Shown here: piece by piece, positions 49,291 to 58,811 of the stretch | Position numbering within the stretch: the stretch's first letter is position 1 | Layout: each line of letters opens with the position of its first letter | The notes under the pieces: model-generated | Database searches by the model: none | The model's input: only the letters and a program-made list of their open reading frames with translations | What the model was told of the DNA's origin: nothing | IMG/VR virus record: IMGVR_UViG_3300019360_000147 | Coordinates: 1 to 64,000 of that record | Reading direction: 5' to 3' (one strand) | DNA from: a virus | DNA: 64,000 nucleotides | Translations under genes and position numbers: made by a program

Positions 49291-50283
49291 ATGGCTGACA
49301 CCACAGTCGCGACGGGTGATGCCGTCGCGGTCAAGCGATGGGATCCCAAGTTCATCAGGCAGGCGAGCAAGAAGATCTTTTTCGCCGCCATGACGGGCAA
49401 GGATGAGAACAACATCGTCCAGAGCAAGCTCGACCTGACCAAGGGGCCGGGGGATCGGATCACGATGCCGCTCTTCCCGCGGTTCTCCGGGGCCGGCGTA
49501 CAGGGCGATGTGGACATTGAGGGGAATGAGGAGGCGATTACGCCGCAGAGTGACAACGTGTCCATCGACTTCTACGCCCAGGCCTTCCGGGTCAGCGGGC
49601 TGATGACGGAGCAGAGAAGCCCCGACGATCTCCGGCGGGCGGCGCGGGAGCAGTTGTCGATCTGGCTGGGGGAGAAGGTGGACCAGCTTGGCTTCGATGC
49701 CATCGAGTCGAGCCCGACTCTGATCTATTCCGAGAACTCGGACACGCTGGTCAAGTCCGGCCCGACCACCTCGATCGTGGCCGCTGATCTGATCGAGCCG
49801 CACATGGCGAGCTTCCTGCGCCATGCCGCGAACACCCAGAGTCCCAAGATCAAGTGCATCAAGCAGGGCGGGCGGGATGTGTTCGTGCTCCTGATGCACC
49901 CGCACTGTGCCTACGACATGAAGAATGACAGCACCTGGCAGAACTTCCACCGGGACGCGGACGTGCGCGACGCCAAGGACAACTACCTGTTCAAGGCCGG
50001 GATGGGGACGATCGACGACGTCCTGCTGTATGAGCATGAGAACGTCGCCGTCGCGACCACCTGGGGGGCGGGGGCGGTCTATGGGGCGCGGAACAAGTTC
50101 ATGGGGGCGCAGGCTATGGCGCTCGCGTGGGCGCGGTTCCCGTTCCTGGTGGAGAAGCGTTTCCAGTATGGCACGAAGTGGGGGGCCATGGTGGGGGCGG
50201 TGCTCGGGTTCCGGAAGCTTGTTTACGATAGCAAGGACTTTGGGCTGGCCGAATTGAGGACAGCACGAACGAATCTAAACTGA
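49291..50283 (+). CDS. Major capsid protein (N4-gp56 / DUF4043-like)
   Basis: 330 residues behind AAGGAGAATTC. KRWDPKFIRQASKKIFFAAMTGKDENNIVQSKLDLTKGPGDRITMPLF and QAFRVSGLMTEQRSPDDLRRAAREQLSIWL match the N4 gp56-family layout. HK97-like fold expected. Positioned after scaffold, as usual. Confidence 0.82.
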   Translation: MADTTVATGDAVAVKRWDPKFIRQASKKIFFAAMTGKDENNIVQSKLDLTKGPGDRITMPLFPRFSGAGVQGDVDIEGNEEAITPQSDNVSIDFYAQAFRVSGLMTEQRSPDDLRRAAREQLSIWLGEKVDQLGFDAIESSPTLIYSENSDTLVKSGPTTSIVAADLIEPHMASFLRHAANTQSPKIKCIKQGGRDVFVLLMHPHCAYDMKNDSTWQNFHRDADVRDAKDNYLFKAGMGTIDDVLLYEHENVAVATTWGAGAVYGARNKFMGAQAMALAWARFPFLVEKRFQYGTKWGAMVGAVLGFRKLVYDSKDFGLAELRTARTNLN

Positions 50284-50342
50284 GTTAACTCCATGAGAAT
50301 AAAGTCGTTCCAGGGGTTAATTCTGACTTGAAGGAGGAGGAC

Positions 50343-51047
50343 ATGCCAACGGAGGAGAAAGCGCGGCAACCTTCCACAGCGGCAACGGCGGTGGCGGACC
50401 CGCCGCCGTCAGATAGGAAACTGGTTCAAGTCGACGCCGATGTCTGGGCGGAGATCGTCCGAAGGCAGGGGGCCATGGAGCGGATGCTGGAGCAGATCCA
50501 GGCCGAGCGTGCCGCCGGTGGTCCGACGCCGAACATCATCAGACCGCCCGTCGTCGCCAAGACCATGCCGCCGAACTACGTGGTCTGGCTGGGAACTGAG
50601 CCCCGCTCGGGCGATTTGTATCTGGGGGCCAAGGGCACGGTCACCACGGTCAACTCCGAGGAGACGACCGTGATGACGGACGGGGACGGCCACGGCAAGC
50701 CGCGGACGATCCGGGGGCAGCTCTGTGCGTTCCGGACGACCGAGTACTCGGATTCGGGGATGAAAAGCATCGATTTCATCCGCCGATGCCCCTCGGGGCA
50801 CAAGTATGCCGGTCGGCTGTTCGCGGAGTTGGACTGTCCGGAGCATGCGGCGTACCTGCATCTGATCGCGCCGGACGGCAAAGGGCACGACAAGGATGGA
50901 AACAAGCTGTACGCGTTCCACCTCATCGGGGACTGGATTCCCAAGTACCAGAACCTGGTGCGGTTCCGCATGAACGCGCGGAAAGCCGCCGAGGTGGATG
51001 TGGACTTTGTCGCCTCGGATGGCGTGGAGATGCCGTTCGAGGAGTAG
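50343..51047 (+). CDS. Structural-region protein targeted by CRISPR spacer 3
   Basis: 234 residues behind the strong GAAGGAGGAGG site. N-terminal disordered part with a coiled coil (AEIVRRQGAMERMLEQIQAERA), then a beta domain (PNYVVWLGTEPRSGDLYLGAKGTVTTV...) of unknown type. Positions 50886-50920, coding GHDKDGNKLYAFH, match spacer 3 with one difference. Likely head decoration or completion. Confidence 0.72.
   Translation: MPTEEKARQPSTAATAVADPPPSDRKLVQVDADVWAEIVRRQGAMERMLEQIQAERAAGGPTPNIIRPPVVAKTMPPNYVVWLGTEPRSGDLYLGAKGTVTTVNSEETTVMTDGDGHGKPRTIRGQLCAFRTTEYSDSGMKSIDFIRRCPSGHKYAGRLFAELDCPEHAAYLHLIAPDGKGHDKDGNKLYAFHLIGDWIPKYQNLVRFRMNARKAAEVDVDFVASDGVEMPFEE
50886..50920 (+). other. Protospacer-like match to CRISPR spacer 3
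   Basis: 34 of 35 bases identical to 1033-1067; the difference is at spacer base 3 (C here). Upstream flank AAGGG, downstream flank CCTCATC on this strand. In a type V-like effector read from the left, the mismatch would be in the seed. Confidence 0.95.
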
Positions 51048-51102
51048 CCCTGATGGAGTAGGCGCAGCCGCCACTCCACAGGGCGGGACAGGGAGGAGAC
51101 AC

Positions 51103-51333
51103 ATGGGATACATGCCAGACTTTGAAGGCGAGGAGGCCAAGACCCTGAAGGAGGGGGACGGCGGGATCGTCGGTCCCGCCGGCCAGAAGGTGAAAAGTGC
51201 TGCCGCACCGGGCACGGAGCAGATCGCAGCCTGGGGCGGGTTTAGGGGTGGCGAGGAGTTGGTCGACCAGACCGAACCTCAGGCCCTGTCCACCAAAGAG
51301 ACGGGAGCCCAAGGGGACGAGGCTGGGTCCTAG
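51103..51333 (+). CDS. Hypothetical small acidic protein
   Basis: 76 residues from ATG 51103 behind GGGAGGAGAC. Acidic, Gly-rich, likely disordered. Role unknown. Confidence 0.6.
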   Translation: MGYMPDFEGEEAKTLKEGDGGIVGPAGQKVKSAAAPGTEQIAAWGGFRGGEELVDQTEPQALSTKETGAQGDEAGS

Positions 51334-51382
51334 CCCAGTCAGAGCGCGCGGCAATGGGTGCCGGGCACACAAAGGAGAGACG

Positions 51383-52303
51383 ATGAAGCGAATCCTGACG
51401 CTGATCTTCGCCGTGGCGTTCGCGTGGGCACTCACTGCCCCGGCGGATGCCGGCTACTACTTCTTCCAGGTCCGCGACGAGCAGGGGCGGTCCGTCACGT
51501 CCGGCTTCAAGTGCCACGTGTACACCCTGGCCTCTCGGACGCAGGACGCGGTGTTTACCGACACCAACTACGGCACGGCCAAGACGAATCCGGTCAATCC
51601 GGACAGCAACGGCGTGTGCACGTTCGCCACAAGCGCCTCGACGGTGGACGTGCTGGTCTACGCCGATAGCGGGAATGCCCGGGGGGCTGTGGCCCGCGTG
51701 GTGGGGCTGACGGACAAGGACCACACGGTCATCCTCGACACGCAGAAGACGGAAAAGCAGATTCGATTCTACTTCGATGCCAACATCTCGCGAGGGGCCG
51801 AGACGGATACGGGGATCGACCTCCCGCTCGGGGCCGTCGTGTACGATGTGTGGGTTGAGGTGGCGACCGGATTCGCCCTGAGTTCCGTGTCTGTGGGACT
51901 GCTCTCGACCGAGGCCTCGGGCGTGACCAACGGCTTCTGTAACTCCCAAGGCATTGATCAGACGTGGGGGACAGCCGCCAACCTCCCCGATCCGGCGTTC
52001 TTCCGGTGTGAGGCAAGTCGAACAACCCGCCCAGCCGTGGAGGGCATGCTGGGGAGCGAAGGGTTCATCTACAGCAGCAACACGCGCGGTCGACTGCTGG
52101 CGTCCTTCGTGCGCGGGCAGACGACCTTCCCGCTGGCACCCCTTGTGACCGTCACATCCCAGGGGCGGTACACCGAGTTTCCGCATCTGGTTCGGCCTGG
52201 CGCGGCAGGGAGTATTGTGTATCAGACGAACGACCGGCACACGACCAGTCAAGGTGCGGCGGGATGGGTGACGATTTTTTACCGCGCCCTGAGGAACAAG
52301 TAG
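51383..52303 (+). CDS. Exported virion/surface protein
   Basis: 306 residues behind AAAGGAGAG. Signal peptide KRILTLIFAVAFAWALTAPADA. Mature part is beta-rich with four cysteines. Export by a phage structural-region protein is unusual, and similar signal peptides occur at 35487 and 57479. Confidence 0.72.
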   Translation: MKRILTLIFAVAFAWALTAPADAGYYFFQVRDEQGRSVTSGFKCHVYTLASRTQDAVFTDTNYGTAKTNPVNPDSNGVCTFATSASTVDVLVYADSGNARGAVARVVGLTDKDHTVILDTQKTEKQIRFYFDANISRGAETDTGIDLPLGAVVYDVWVEVATGFALSSVSVGLLSTEASGVTNGFCNSQGIDQTWGTAANLPDPAFFRCEASRTTRPAVEGMLGSEGFIYSSNTRGRLLASFVRGQTTFPLAPLVTVTSQGRYTEFPHLVRPGAAGSIVYQTNDRHTTSQGAAGWVTIFYRALRNK

Positions 52304-52324
52304 AACGGGCAGTACGGTCAACTC

Positions 52325-53686
52325 ATGAAAGGGTCCGGGTGGAAATTCGCGATCGGGGCCGGGACGGCGTTTCTGCTCGTCTCGGCCCCGATCTCCCGGC
52401 CGCTGTGGCCGCAGTTTGCGGGCATCGTTCAGTCCAGCCGGGACGTGATGGCGGTCTGGTTCGCTTTGGGCGGTAGCCTTGCCATCGGGGCACTGGCCTG
52501 GCGAGTTTCCCCAGCCGTCACCTGGCTGGTCGGCGCCTATGCCCTGAGCGGTCTCGCCTACGGCTTTCAGGGACTCAGCATGATGAATCTCCAGTCCCTG
52601 CTGTGGGGGACGGCTCTGCTGGCCCTGCTCACGTATGCGTGGCCCGAGCACAAAGGGATCATTTTGTGGGCGTTGACGGCGGCGCTGACTGTCCACGTGG
52701 CCGTCGCCCTCAGCCAGTACTTTGTCGAGAACTACGGGTGGCCGACGCCAGCCGGCTTGGTATACCGCGACCCCTTTTTCATGACGGCCAAGGTCGTCCA
52801 CGAGGTCGAAGGGCTCGCCTCGCACTACTCCCTCTTGGGGGGCCTTTTGGCCGTGGCCATGCCGCTGCTGTATCTCAGACTCGGCTGGCCCGTCTGGGTG
52901 GCCACGCCCGCAGTCATCCTGGCGCTGCAGCACCGATCGAGCATGCTGGCGGCCGGTCTGGCCGCCTTCCTCATGATTCCTGGGAGGCGGAAGTGGCATG
53001 CGGCGTGGATCGGGGCCATTCTGACTGGTCTCGTCGTGGTCATCCGCGGGGCGTTCTCGGATTTTGCGGGTCCGTCCCTGACAGCCTGGACCAGCACCCG
53101 AATCGACGTGTGGGTCATCACCCTCGCCAAGGCCCTCCAGAAGCCCTGGCTGGGCTGGTCCCCGGGATCCTTTTACCTCTGGAAGCCGACCTTTATCACG
53201 CCGCCAGCTAAGGCCGGTCTCACCTTCATTCAGGCCCACAACGAGTTCCTCCAGCTCTTTTTCGAGGTCGGGGTGATCGGCTTCGCGGCCGTCCTGATCT
53301 ACTTCATTCACACGGGCTGGCGACTCAAGCGGGCGCGGCCGTGGACGCGGGAATTGCGGTGCGCCGTAGCGTCGGCGGCGGCCTTTGCCCTGATCGCGTT
53401 CGTGAGTTTCCCCTTGCGCATCGGCGTAACGGCGGTGGGGGCACTGCTCACGCTGGCGGCGTTGCACGGAGAACTGCTGGAGATCGAGGACACGCGGAAG
53501 GCAGCGGACGCAGTAGCACGGAGGGCCCATGAGGGTGGTCATCTGCCTCTCGTACGGCGTAAGCGTCGCCGACTGGCACCGCCAGGGGATTCTGGCCAGG
53601 GAAACGGCGGGGTATCGGAAACTGCCCGGACTGGTGATGCTGCTGGCACCCGATCTGGAGCAGAGCGCACACCGCATGGCACATAG
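52325..53686 (+). CDS. O-antigen ligase/polymerase-like membrane protein (Wzy_C)
   Basis: 453 residues with about ten hydrophobic segments in residues 10-390. The Wzy_C signature is at about 305: LTFIQAHNEFLQLFFEVGVIGF (HNxFLQxxxExGxxG). The family polymerises or ligates O-antigen in the inner membrane. The last 50 residues are overlapped by the next gene in another frame and look non-native, as if the original stop was lost. Confidence 0.87.
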   Translation: MKGSGWKFAIGAGTAFLLVSAPISRPLWPQFAGIVQSSRDVMAVWFALGGSLAIGALAWRVSPAVTWLVGAYALSGLAYGFQGLSMMNLQSLLWGTALLALLTYAWPEHKGIILWALTAALTVHVAVALSQYFVENYGWPTPAGLVYRDPFFMTAKVVHEVEGLASHYSLLGGLLAVAMPLLYLRLGWPVWVATPAVILALQHRSSMLAAGLAAFLMIPGRRKWHAAWIGAILTGLVVVIRGAFSDFAGPSLTAWTSTRIDVWVITLAKALQKPWLGWSPGSFYLWKPTFITPPAKAGLTFIQAHNEFLQLFFEVGVIGFAAVLIYFIHTGWRLKRARPWTRELRCAVASAAAFALIAFVSFPLRIGVTAVGALLTLAALHGELLEIEDTRKAADAVARRAHEGGHLPLVRRKRRRLAPPGDSGQGNGGVSETARTGDAAGTRSGAERTPHGT

Positions 53687-54035
53687 CGTCGAGCCGTTGC
53701 GGATTCTGGCTCGCCCCGCCTGGTGTCCGATGACGCTCTACAGCCTGGTCGGGCCGTTGATCCATTGGAGGAGCTTAACTGGACTGGACGAGGTGCGGAT
53801 GCACAACGGGCCAGCAGCCTGGACAGCAGTCATTACCCGCATCCTCTTCGGTAAGCGCTTCGTGGCGCGCTTTGGCTTCATCTGGTCCTGGGACATGATC
53901 CGACGGGGGGTGCCGCTGTGGAAGGTGTTGCCCGTGCTGGCCTCGGAGTGGCTTGCGTGTCGGCTGGCGGATCGGATCGAGGTGTCGGCGGCTTCGCAGG
54001 CGGCGTATCTGCGGGCAGTACACGGAGTGGTCTGA
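53529..54035 (+). CDS. N-terminal half of a glycosyltransferase, probably truncated
   Basis: 168 residues. Opening MRVVICLSYGVSVADWHRQGILARETAGYRK and RMHNGPAAWTAVITRILFGKRFVARFGFIWSW are the acceptor half of a GT4-like enzyme, but the donor half is absent and the frame stops. Overlaps the end of the O-antigen polymerase gene by 158 bp. Likely a remnant. Confidence 0.65.
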   Translation: MRVVICLSYGVSVADWHRQGILARETAGYRKLPGLVMLLAPDLEQSAHRMAHSVEPLRILARPAWCPMTLYSLVGPLIHWRSLTGLDEVRMHNGPAAWTAVITRILFGKRFVARFGFIWSWDMIRRGVPLWKVLPVLASEWLACRLADRIEVSAASQAAYLRAVHGVV

Positions 54036-54079
54036 CGCACAGTGCACAGCGCAGAGGGCAAAACAAAGGAGGGGACTCC

Positions 54080-54463
54080 ATGAGTGTGACGGGGAAGTTG
54101 CAGGGGATTTCCGCACGGGGGTACAGACTGCGGTGGTCGGTGGACCACACGCCTGAGCCGGACTACGACACTCTGACGCTGGCCCTCATCGATGCCGGGG
54201 GATCGGTCGTCCTCTCGAACAGCCAGCGGGTCAAGGCCCGAGGCGCCGTGGTGACGAAGGAGAGCGAGGAGGCGCAGAAGAATGCACTGATCACCTGGGC
54301 GGAGGAAGTCACGCGCTCACCGATTCAGCCGCCGCCGAACCCCACGGATGACGCACCGACTCCAGAGCCTGAGCCGATCGCCGCGCCGGAGCCGGTGGCG
54401 GCCCGCCCTGTGGGCCCGGTCCCGCAATCAGGTTTACAGGAGAGCGAGGTGGCCGATGGCTAA
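54080..54463 (+). CDS. Small structural-region protein
   Basis: 127 residues behind AAAGGAGGGG. Beta domain in the first 70 residues (GYRLRWSVDHTPEPDYDTLTLALIDAGGS), then a Pro/Ala-rich tail. Unknown role. Confidence 0.65.
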   Translation: MSVTGKLQGISARGYRLRWSVDHTPEPDYDTLTLALIDAGGSVVLSNSQRVKARGAVVTKESEEAQKNALITWAEEVTRSPIQPPPNPTDDAPTPEPEPIAAPEPVAARPVGPVPQSGLQESEVADG

Positions 54464-54695
54464 GACATCGGTGAAGCCATCCCCAACGTCTGGCCCACTG
54501 CGCCCCAAGCCGACGATTCGGTTTGATCTCGGTGAAGGGCTCCCGTCGCGCCTGCCAGCCGTGAATTCCGAGGTCACGCTGACGGTCAAAGGAACCCTCG
54601 TGAAGATCGCGGCGAAGGACGCGGACTTCAACGAGTACGCCACGATCACCGTGCGGCCGAGCAGTGTGGTCGTGAACGACGGCAAGAAGAAGTGA
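54456..54695 (+). CDS. Small beta-barrel structural-region protein
   Basis: 79 residues, overlapping the previous gene. PTIRFDLGEGLPSRLPAVNSEVTLTVKGTLVKIAAKDADFNEYATITV resembles small head-decoration or tail-joint domains seen in such phages. Confidence 0.6.
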   Translation: MAKTSVKPSPTSGPLRPKPTIRFDLGEGLPSRLPAVNSEVTLTVKGTLVKIAAKDADFNEYATITVRPSSVVVNDGKKK

Positions 54696-54730
54696 CCACA
54701 GACCACTGACCACGGACGACAGGAGAGCCC

Positions 54731-54811
54731 ATGGCTGACACCACGATCCCGGCGGGGAGTCCAATGACGCCGGTCCGATGGCCGACGAAGAAGAAGGGGA
54801 AGGGGCGATAG
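54731..54811 (+). CDS. 26-residue Lys-rich micro-protein
   Basis: ATG 54731 behind AGGAGAGC. Ends PTKKKGKGR, like the micro-protein at 13848. Its stop is directly followed by the next gene's ATG. Confidence 0.4.
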   Translation: MADTTIPAGSPMTPVRWPTKKKGKGR

Positions 54812-55231
54812 ATGCCGTTCGGGTTCACGCCTCCGACTCCGGCCCCGACGCCAGAGGAGTTTGAGGCCATGCGTCGGAGCCTCGGAGGCGGTCTCCTCGA
54901 CATAATTCCCGCGACCGCCCCCTACGCCACGGCCCTCTTCGGACCCCCGGAGACGAGAATGGCCGGACCGAGCACGATCAGCCGTGTTGGGCCCGTTGTG
55001 AGGTTACCGGAGATTCTGCAGCGCCTTTTCGGGAGTGCCATGCGGCCCAAGGCTACGCCGCCTCAACTGACGGGTCTGACGAGACCATGGCCCGGTGTGT
55101 ATCGGGGGGCAGTAGAGCAGGGACGAATGCAACCGAAGTCCTTCGCCAATCCCCTGACGTTCGAGATGCCGCCGATTTCTGATGCTGAGCGCGCGGCCCT
55201 GTTGAGGAGCCTCGGCATGACGGGACCGTAG
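54812..55231 (+). CDS. Hypothetical structural-region protein
   Basis: 139 residues. Pro-rich N-terminus, then a helical part and a conserved-looking end ISDAERAALLRSLG. Sits one base before the adaptor. Unknown function. Confidence 0.65.
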   Translation: MPFGFTPPTPAPTPEEFEAMRRSLGGGLLDIIPATAPYATALFGPPETRMAGPSTISRVGPVVRLPEILQRLFGSAMRPKATPPQLTGLTRPWPGVYRGAVEQGRMQPKSFANPLTFEMPPISDAERAALLRSLGMTGP

Positions 55232-55894
55232 ATGGGCCTCTTGACCGCAACCCTTATCATCGACCAGGCCATGCAGGCGGCGGGAAATACGCGCATCCAA
55301 GCGTGGTCCCTGGTCCAGCTCAACACGATTCTGCGGGAGGTCTATCGGCGCCGGGAGTGGCCCTTCACCGTCATCAACGTCGAGACGCTGTCCACGACGG
55401 CCAGTCAGGCGTATACAGACTACTCCGGGTTGACCCTGACCCTCTGGAAGCCGACGGTGATTCAGATCCGGTCTGGCACGAGCCTGTTCCCCGTCACGCC
55501 GCGCAAGGGCGGACTCTCGGCCTATTTCGCGGACACCAGCCGATTGGCGGGGACGGGCAGACCGAGCAAGTACGTCTTGGACCGCCGGAATTCGCGCATC
55601 TACTGGGCGGACAGCATTCCGACGGCGGCGGAGACGATCTCGCTAACGTACATGGTCGCCGTAGCGGATGTGGCCCTTGGTGGGACGCCCGACCTCGTCA
55701 CCCACACGAAGAACGGGGAGCAGTACCTGATCGCCAGGCTGACGATGGAGATTAAGAGTCTGTACATGGGGGAAATCACGGAAGGGTCTGCGATTGCGAC
55801 GCTCGTCCGAGAGAAAGAGGGCGCACTCCTCGACGAGCGGTTCGATGACTCGGACGCGGCGACAGAGATTCCGGACAATGTGAGGTACACCTGA
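55232..55894 (+). CDS. Head-tail adaptor (P22 gp4-like tail accessory factor)
   Basis: 220 residues. LLTATLIIDQAMQAAGNTRIQAWSLVQLNTILREVYRRREWPF is the helical opening of podovirus adaptor proteins that bind under the portal. Beta segment and a C-terminal helix follow. Position after capsid genes and before the tail fits. Confidence 0.72.
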   Translation: MGLLTATLIIDQAMQAAGNTRIQAWSLVQLNTILREVYRRREWPFTVINVETLSTTASQAYTDYSGLTLTLWKPTVIQIRSGTSLFPVTPRKGGLSAYFADTSRLAGTGRPSKYVLDRRNSRIYWADSIPTAAETISLTYMVAVADVALGGTPDLVTHTKNGEQYLIARLTMEIKSLYMGEITEGSAIATLVREKEGALLDERFDDSDAATEIPDNVRYT

Positions 55895-57468
55895 TGCCGC
55901 CAGCCAGACCGCTGGAAATCGCCGACGCCTTCCGCGGCGTGAGTCATTTGGGGGATCAGCAGTCCATCTCCCGGCGACAGCTCTGGCAGGCGCAGAACTT
56001 CTGGGCCCCGGGGCGCGGTGTGGCAGAGACCCGGCTGGGTGCCGCCCGCTTCAACAGCAGTGAGGTGTCGGGGGGCAAGGGCCGGAACATCGCCCGGTAT
56101 TACCCGGCAGGCGGGACTGCTCGCAAGATCGTTGCCTTCAATTTGGCTGGCGGGGACAAACTCTACTACGGGACGGACGCGACGGGGGCCTTGACCGAGA
56201 TCACCGGGGCCACGGCCCTCAGTGCAAACAAGCAGTGGCTCTTCAGCCAGTTCTCCGGGAACTTTTACGGCGGGAATGCGACGGAGGCCATCCAAAAAAG
56301 CACCAATGGGACGACGCGGGCCAACATCGGCGGAAGTCCTGCCCCGCCTGTGGCGTATCCGGGTCCGGTCTATCGGTCGCGGCTGACCTTCTTCGGCAAC
56401 CCTAGCTTCCCGAAGCGGTGGTACTACACGGACACGTTCACCGAGAACGTCCCCGCCGACAACTACGTCACCATCGAGCATCCTGAGGACATCAGCGCGG
56501 GAGCCGTCTATGGACGCGACGACGATCAGGGGGTGTTTGGGGACCTCGCCATCTTCACCCCCAGCAGTACCTGGATCGTGCGCGGAGACTTCAAGGATAT
56601 CGGGGGCGGGTATAGGCTGGACCGGGCCACGGATCGGCTGGGGTGCCCCTCGCCCCTGACCTTGGTGGACACGCCCTACGGATTATTTGGACTCGGCTAC
56701 GACGCCACGACGGACTTCGTCGCGTTTATGATCCCGGTGGGATACGGGCGGCCGGTGGTGGTCTCAGACGCCATTCGCAACTTGGAGACCATGCCGCGGG
56801 CCTCCCGCAACCTGGCCAGTGCGGTTTACATAGACGGCTGGGTGCGGATCGCGTTCGCACCCTCCGGGCAGACGGTCCCCACGAAGGAGTGGTGGGCGGA
56901 TCTGCGGGGCTACAGTTCCAACAAGCCCGACTTCGGCATTGAGTGGTGGGGGCCGATGACGGGCCGGAACATCGGGGCCATGATGGTGCAGAGCGAGGGC
57001 AGCGATGCCAACGAACTGATCGCGGTGGATGCGAATGCGGGGTACGTGAATACGCTGGATCCGGCGGATACGTGGAAGGATTTCGGGACCGCGTACACGG
57101 CTGTCCTGGAGACGAAATCCCTCGACGGCGGCAACCCCCTCTACGCCAAGACCTTCGCGGGCTTCATGGTGGGGGCGAAGCCGACGGCGGATGAGAATGT
57201 GGCCGTGCGGGTCCTGCTGGATGATGCGATTGCCATTGCCACCGAAACCCTTCCCATGGTCACCAGTTCCCCGCTGGTCGGAGAGGCGACGGTCGTGGGT
57301 GATGACACGATCGTGGGCGGCCCGAGATTTGCCGAGTATCTGCAATTCCTCGGCAGTCCGCTCTTTGGGCATCGGGTCAGCTTGGAGTTGACCTACGGTG
57401 GCGGGAATCAATTGTCCGTCCGGAGAATGAGTGCAATCGGCAGCGTGTCGAGACGCCTGCGGATCTAA
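55894..57468 (+). CDS. Tail tube/nozzle beta-propeller protein (P22 gp10-like)
   Basis: 524 residues, one-base overlap. Repeated blade-like units (LYYGTDATGALTEITGATALSAN, NFYGGNATEAIQKSTNGTTRANIGG, LTLVDTPYGLFGLGYDATT). The N-terminal QQSISRRQLWQAQNFWAPGRG matches adaptors of P22-like tails. Stabilises packaged DNA. Confidence 0.75.
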   Translation: MPPARPLEIADAFRGVSHLGDQQSISRRQLWQAQNFWAPGRGVAETRLGAARFNSSEVSGGKGRNIARYYPAGGTARKIVAFNLAGGDKLYYGTDATGALTEITGATALSANKQWLFSQFSGNFYGGNATEAIQKSTNGTTRANIGGSPAPPVAYPGPVYRSRLTFFGNPSFPKRWYYTDTFTENVPADNYVTIEHPEDISAGAVYGRDDDQGVFGDLAIFTPSSTWIVRGDFKDIGGGYRLDRATDRLGCPSPLTLVDTPYGLFGLGYDATTDFVAFMIPVGYGRPVVVSDAIRNLETMPRASRNLASAVYIDGWVRIAFAPSGQTVPTKEWWADLRGYSSNKPDFGIEWWGPMTGRNIGAMMVQSEGSDANELIAVDANAGYVNTLDPADTWKDFGTAYTAVLETKSLDGGNPLYAKTFAGFMVGAKPTADENVAVRVLLDDAIAIATETLPMVTSSPLVGEATVVGDDTIVGGPRFAEYLQFLGSPLFGHRVSLELTYGGGNQLSVRRMSAIGSVSRRLRI

Positions 57469-57478
57469 GGAGAGATTC

Positions 57479-58690
57479 ATGCAAAGATTTCTTGCCGCCC
57501 TTCTCAGCCTTCTCTTGGTCCTTTCGTCACTGACTGCCTTCGCAGACTCTTTGTCGATCACGGCATGGCAGACGGGGGACGCCCTCAATAGCACAAATTT
57601 GAACGCCCGCATGAACAGCATCAGCACCTGGGCCAACGGCCTAGTGGCAAATGACAACATCAAATCCACCGCCGCCATCGTCGGCAGCAAACTCGATCTC
57701 ACCTCCGGCACGGGACGTATCTCTCACACGACGTCCGTTACTGATGATGCTCCAGTGTTCACCAGTGCCCAGACCTGGAACGATGCCGCTGAAGTATTCT
57801 CGGCCTGGCGGCTGACGGTCACGAACACGAACTCTGCCTCCACCTCACGGCTTATTGATCTGCGCGTGGGCAGCACGATCATTGCCAGTATCTCCCGCAC
57901 GGGGCAATTCAGCCTGAATCCTCAGAATTTCTCCTCTGGGCCGACGACGATGATGGATGGGGCGTGGTTCAATGTGGCCAGCGCCACGATGACGGACAAT
58001 ATCACCGCTGCCTCTGGCACCGCACCGATGTTCATCGCGTACGCCTTCCAGCGCCCCGCCGTGGCTGCCGCGAATTCCTCAGTCACGACGACCAACGCCG
58101 CCACCGTCTTCATCGCCAGCGCCCCGGTGGCTGGCGACAACATGACCCTGACGAATCGTTACGCGCTGTGGGCGGCGGATGGTAGCTTCCGTTTTGGCGC
58201 CGGTCCCCATGCCATCGGCGGGGCGACGAATCCCACCGCGCAGCTTCTCTTGACAGGCTCATATACGCCTTCGTCGAGCGTTGATGCGGCAGGTATTGTT
58301 TTGACCAGTACCCTCACTCCCGGCGCCGTGAACCTGAATGCCCGTGGAGTGCTAATTCAAGCGACGTTCAATAAACTCGGGAGCGGTACTCACACGATCT
58401 TTGCGGGCGTTCAGGTTGACGCTCCTACGGTTGGCGCTGGTGCAGCAACGCTAACGAATGCAGCAACGGTGTACATCACGGGCGCCCCCACCGCCGCGAC
58501 GAACAACTATGCGCTGTGGGTGGAGGGGGGCGACGTGCGTTGGGGTGCGCCGCTTGTCGCTCTCGGCGGCGGTGCCGCTCCAACCTTCGGCACGATCGGT
58601 GGCTCCGGACCCGCAACGGGGGCTCAGAACTCATGGATGCGTATAATCGACTCGACCGGGGCCACCTTCTGGGTGCCCGCGTGGAAATGA
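57479..58690 (+). CDS. Exported fiber/surface protein
   Basis: 403 residues behind AAGGAGAGATTC. Signal peptide QRFLAALLSLLLVLSSLTAFA, then beta repeats (NAATVFIASAPVAGDNMTLTNRYALWAADGS and NAATVYITGAPTAATNNYALWVEGGD), typical of tail-fiber tips. A signal peptide on a virion protein is unexpected. Confidence 0.75.
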   Translation: MQRFLAALLSLLLVLSSLTAFADSLSITAWQTGDALNSTNLNARMNSISTWANGLVANDNIKSTAAIVGSKLDLTSGTGRISHTTSVTDDAPVFTSAQTWNDAAEVFSAWRLTVTNTNSASTSRLIDLRVGSTIIASISRTGQFSLNPQNFSSGPTTMMDGAWFNVASATMTDNITAASGTAPMFIAYAFQRPAVAAANSSVTTTNAATVFIASAPVAGDNMTLTNRYALWAADGSFRFGAGPHAIGGATNPTAQLLLTGSYTPSSSVDAAGIVLTSTLTPGAVNLNARGVLIQATFNKLGSGTHTIFAGVQVDAPTVGAGAATLTNAATVYITGAPTAATNNYALWVEGGDVRWGAPLVALGGGAAPTFGTIGGSGPATGAQNSWMRIIDSTGATFWVPAWK

Positions 58691-58811
58691 CATGGCGAAG
58701 CCTGATCTCCCCTCGGAAAGGGGCAAGCGGCACGAGTTGTTCCTAAGCGAGGTAAACCGATGGGGCGGGAAATAGTTTCTACGTCCCAGCTATGAATGCG
58801 TCGTGGTAGTT

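Noticed and set aside
56866-56878. 13-base match to the first spacer of mini-array 3
   Set aside because: Flanking bases do not continue the match; chance similarity.
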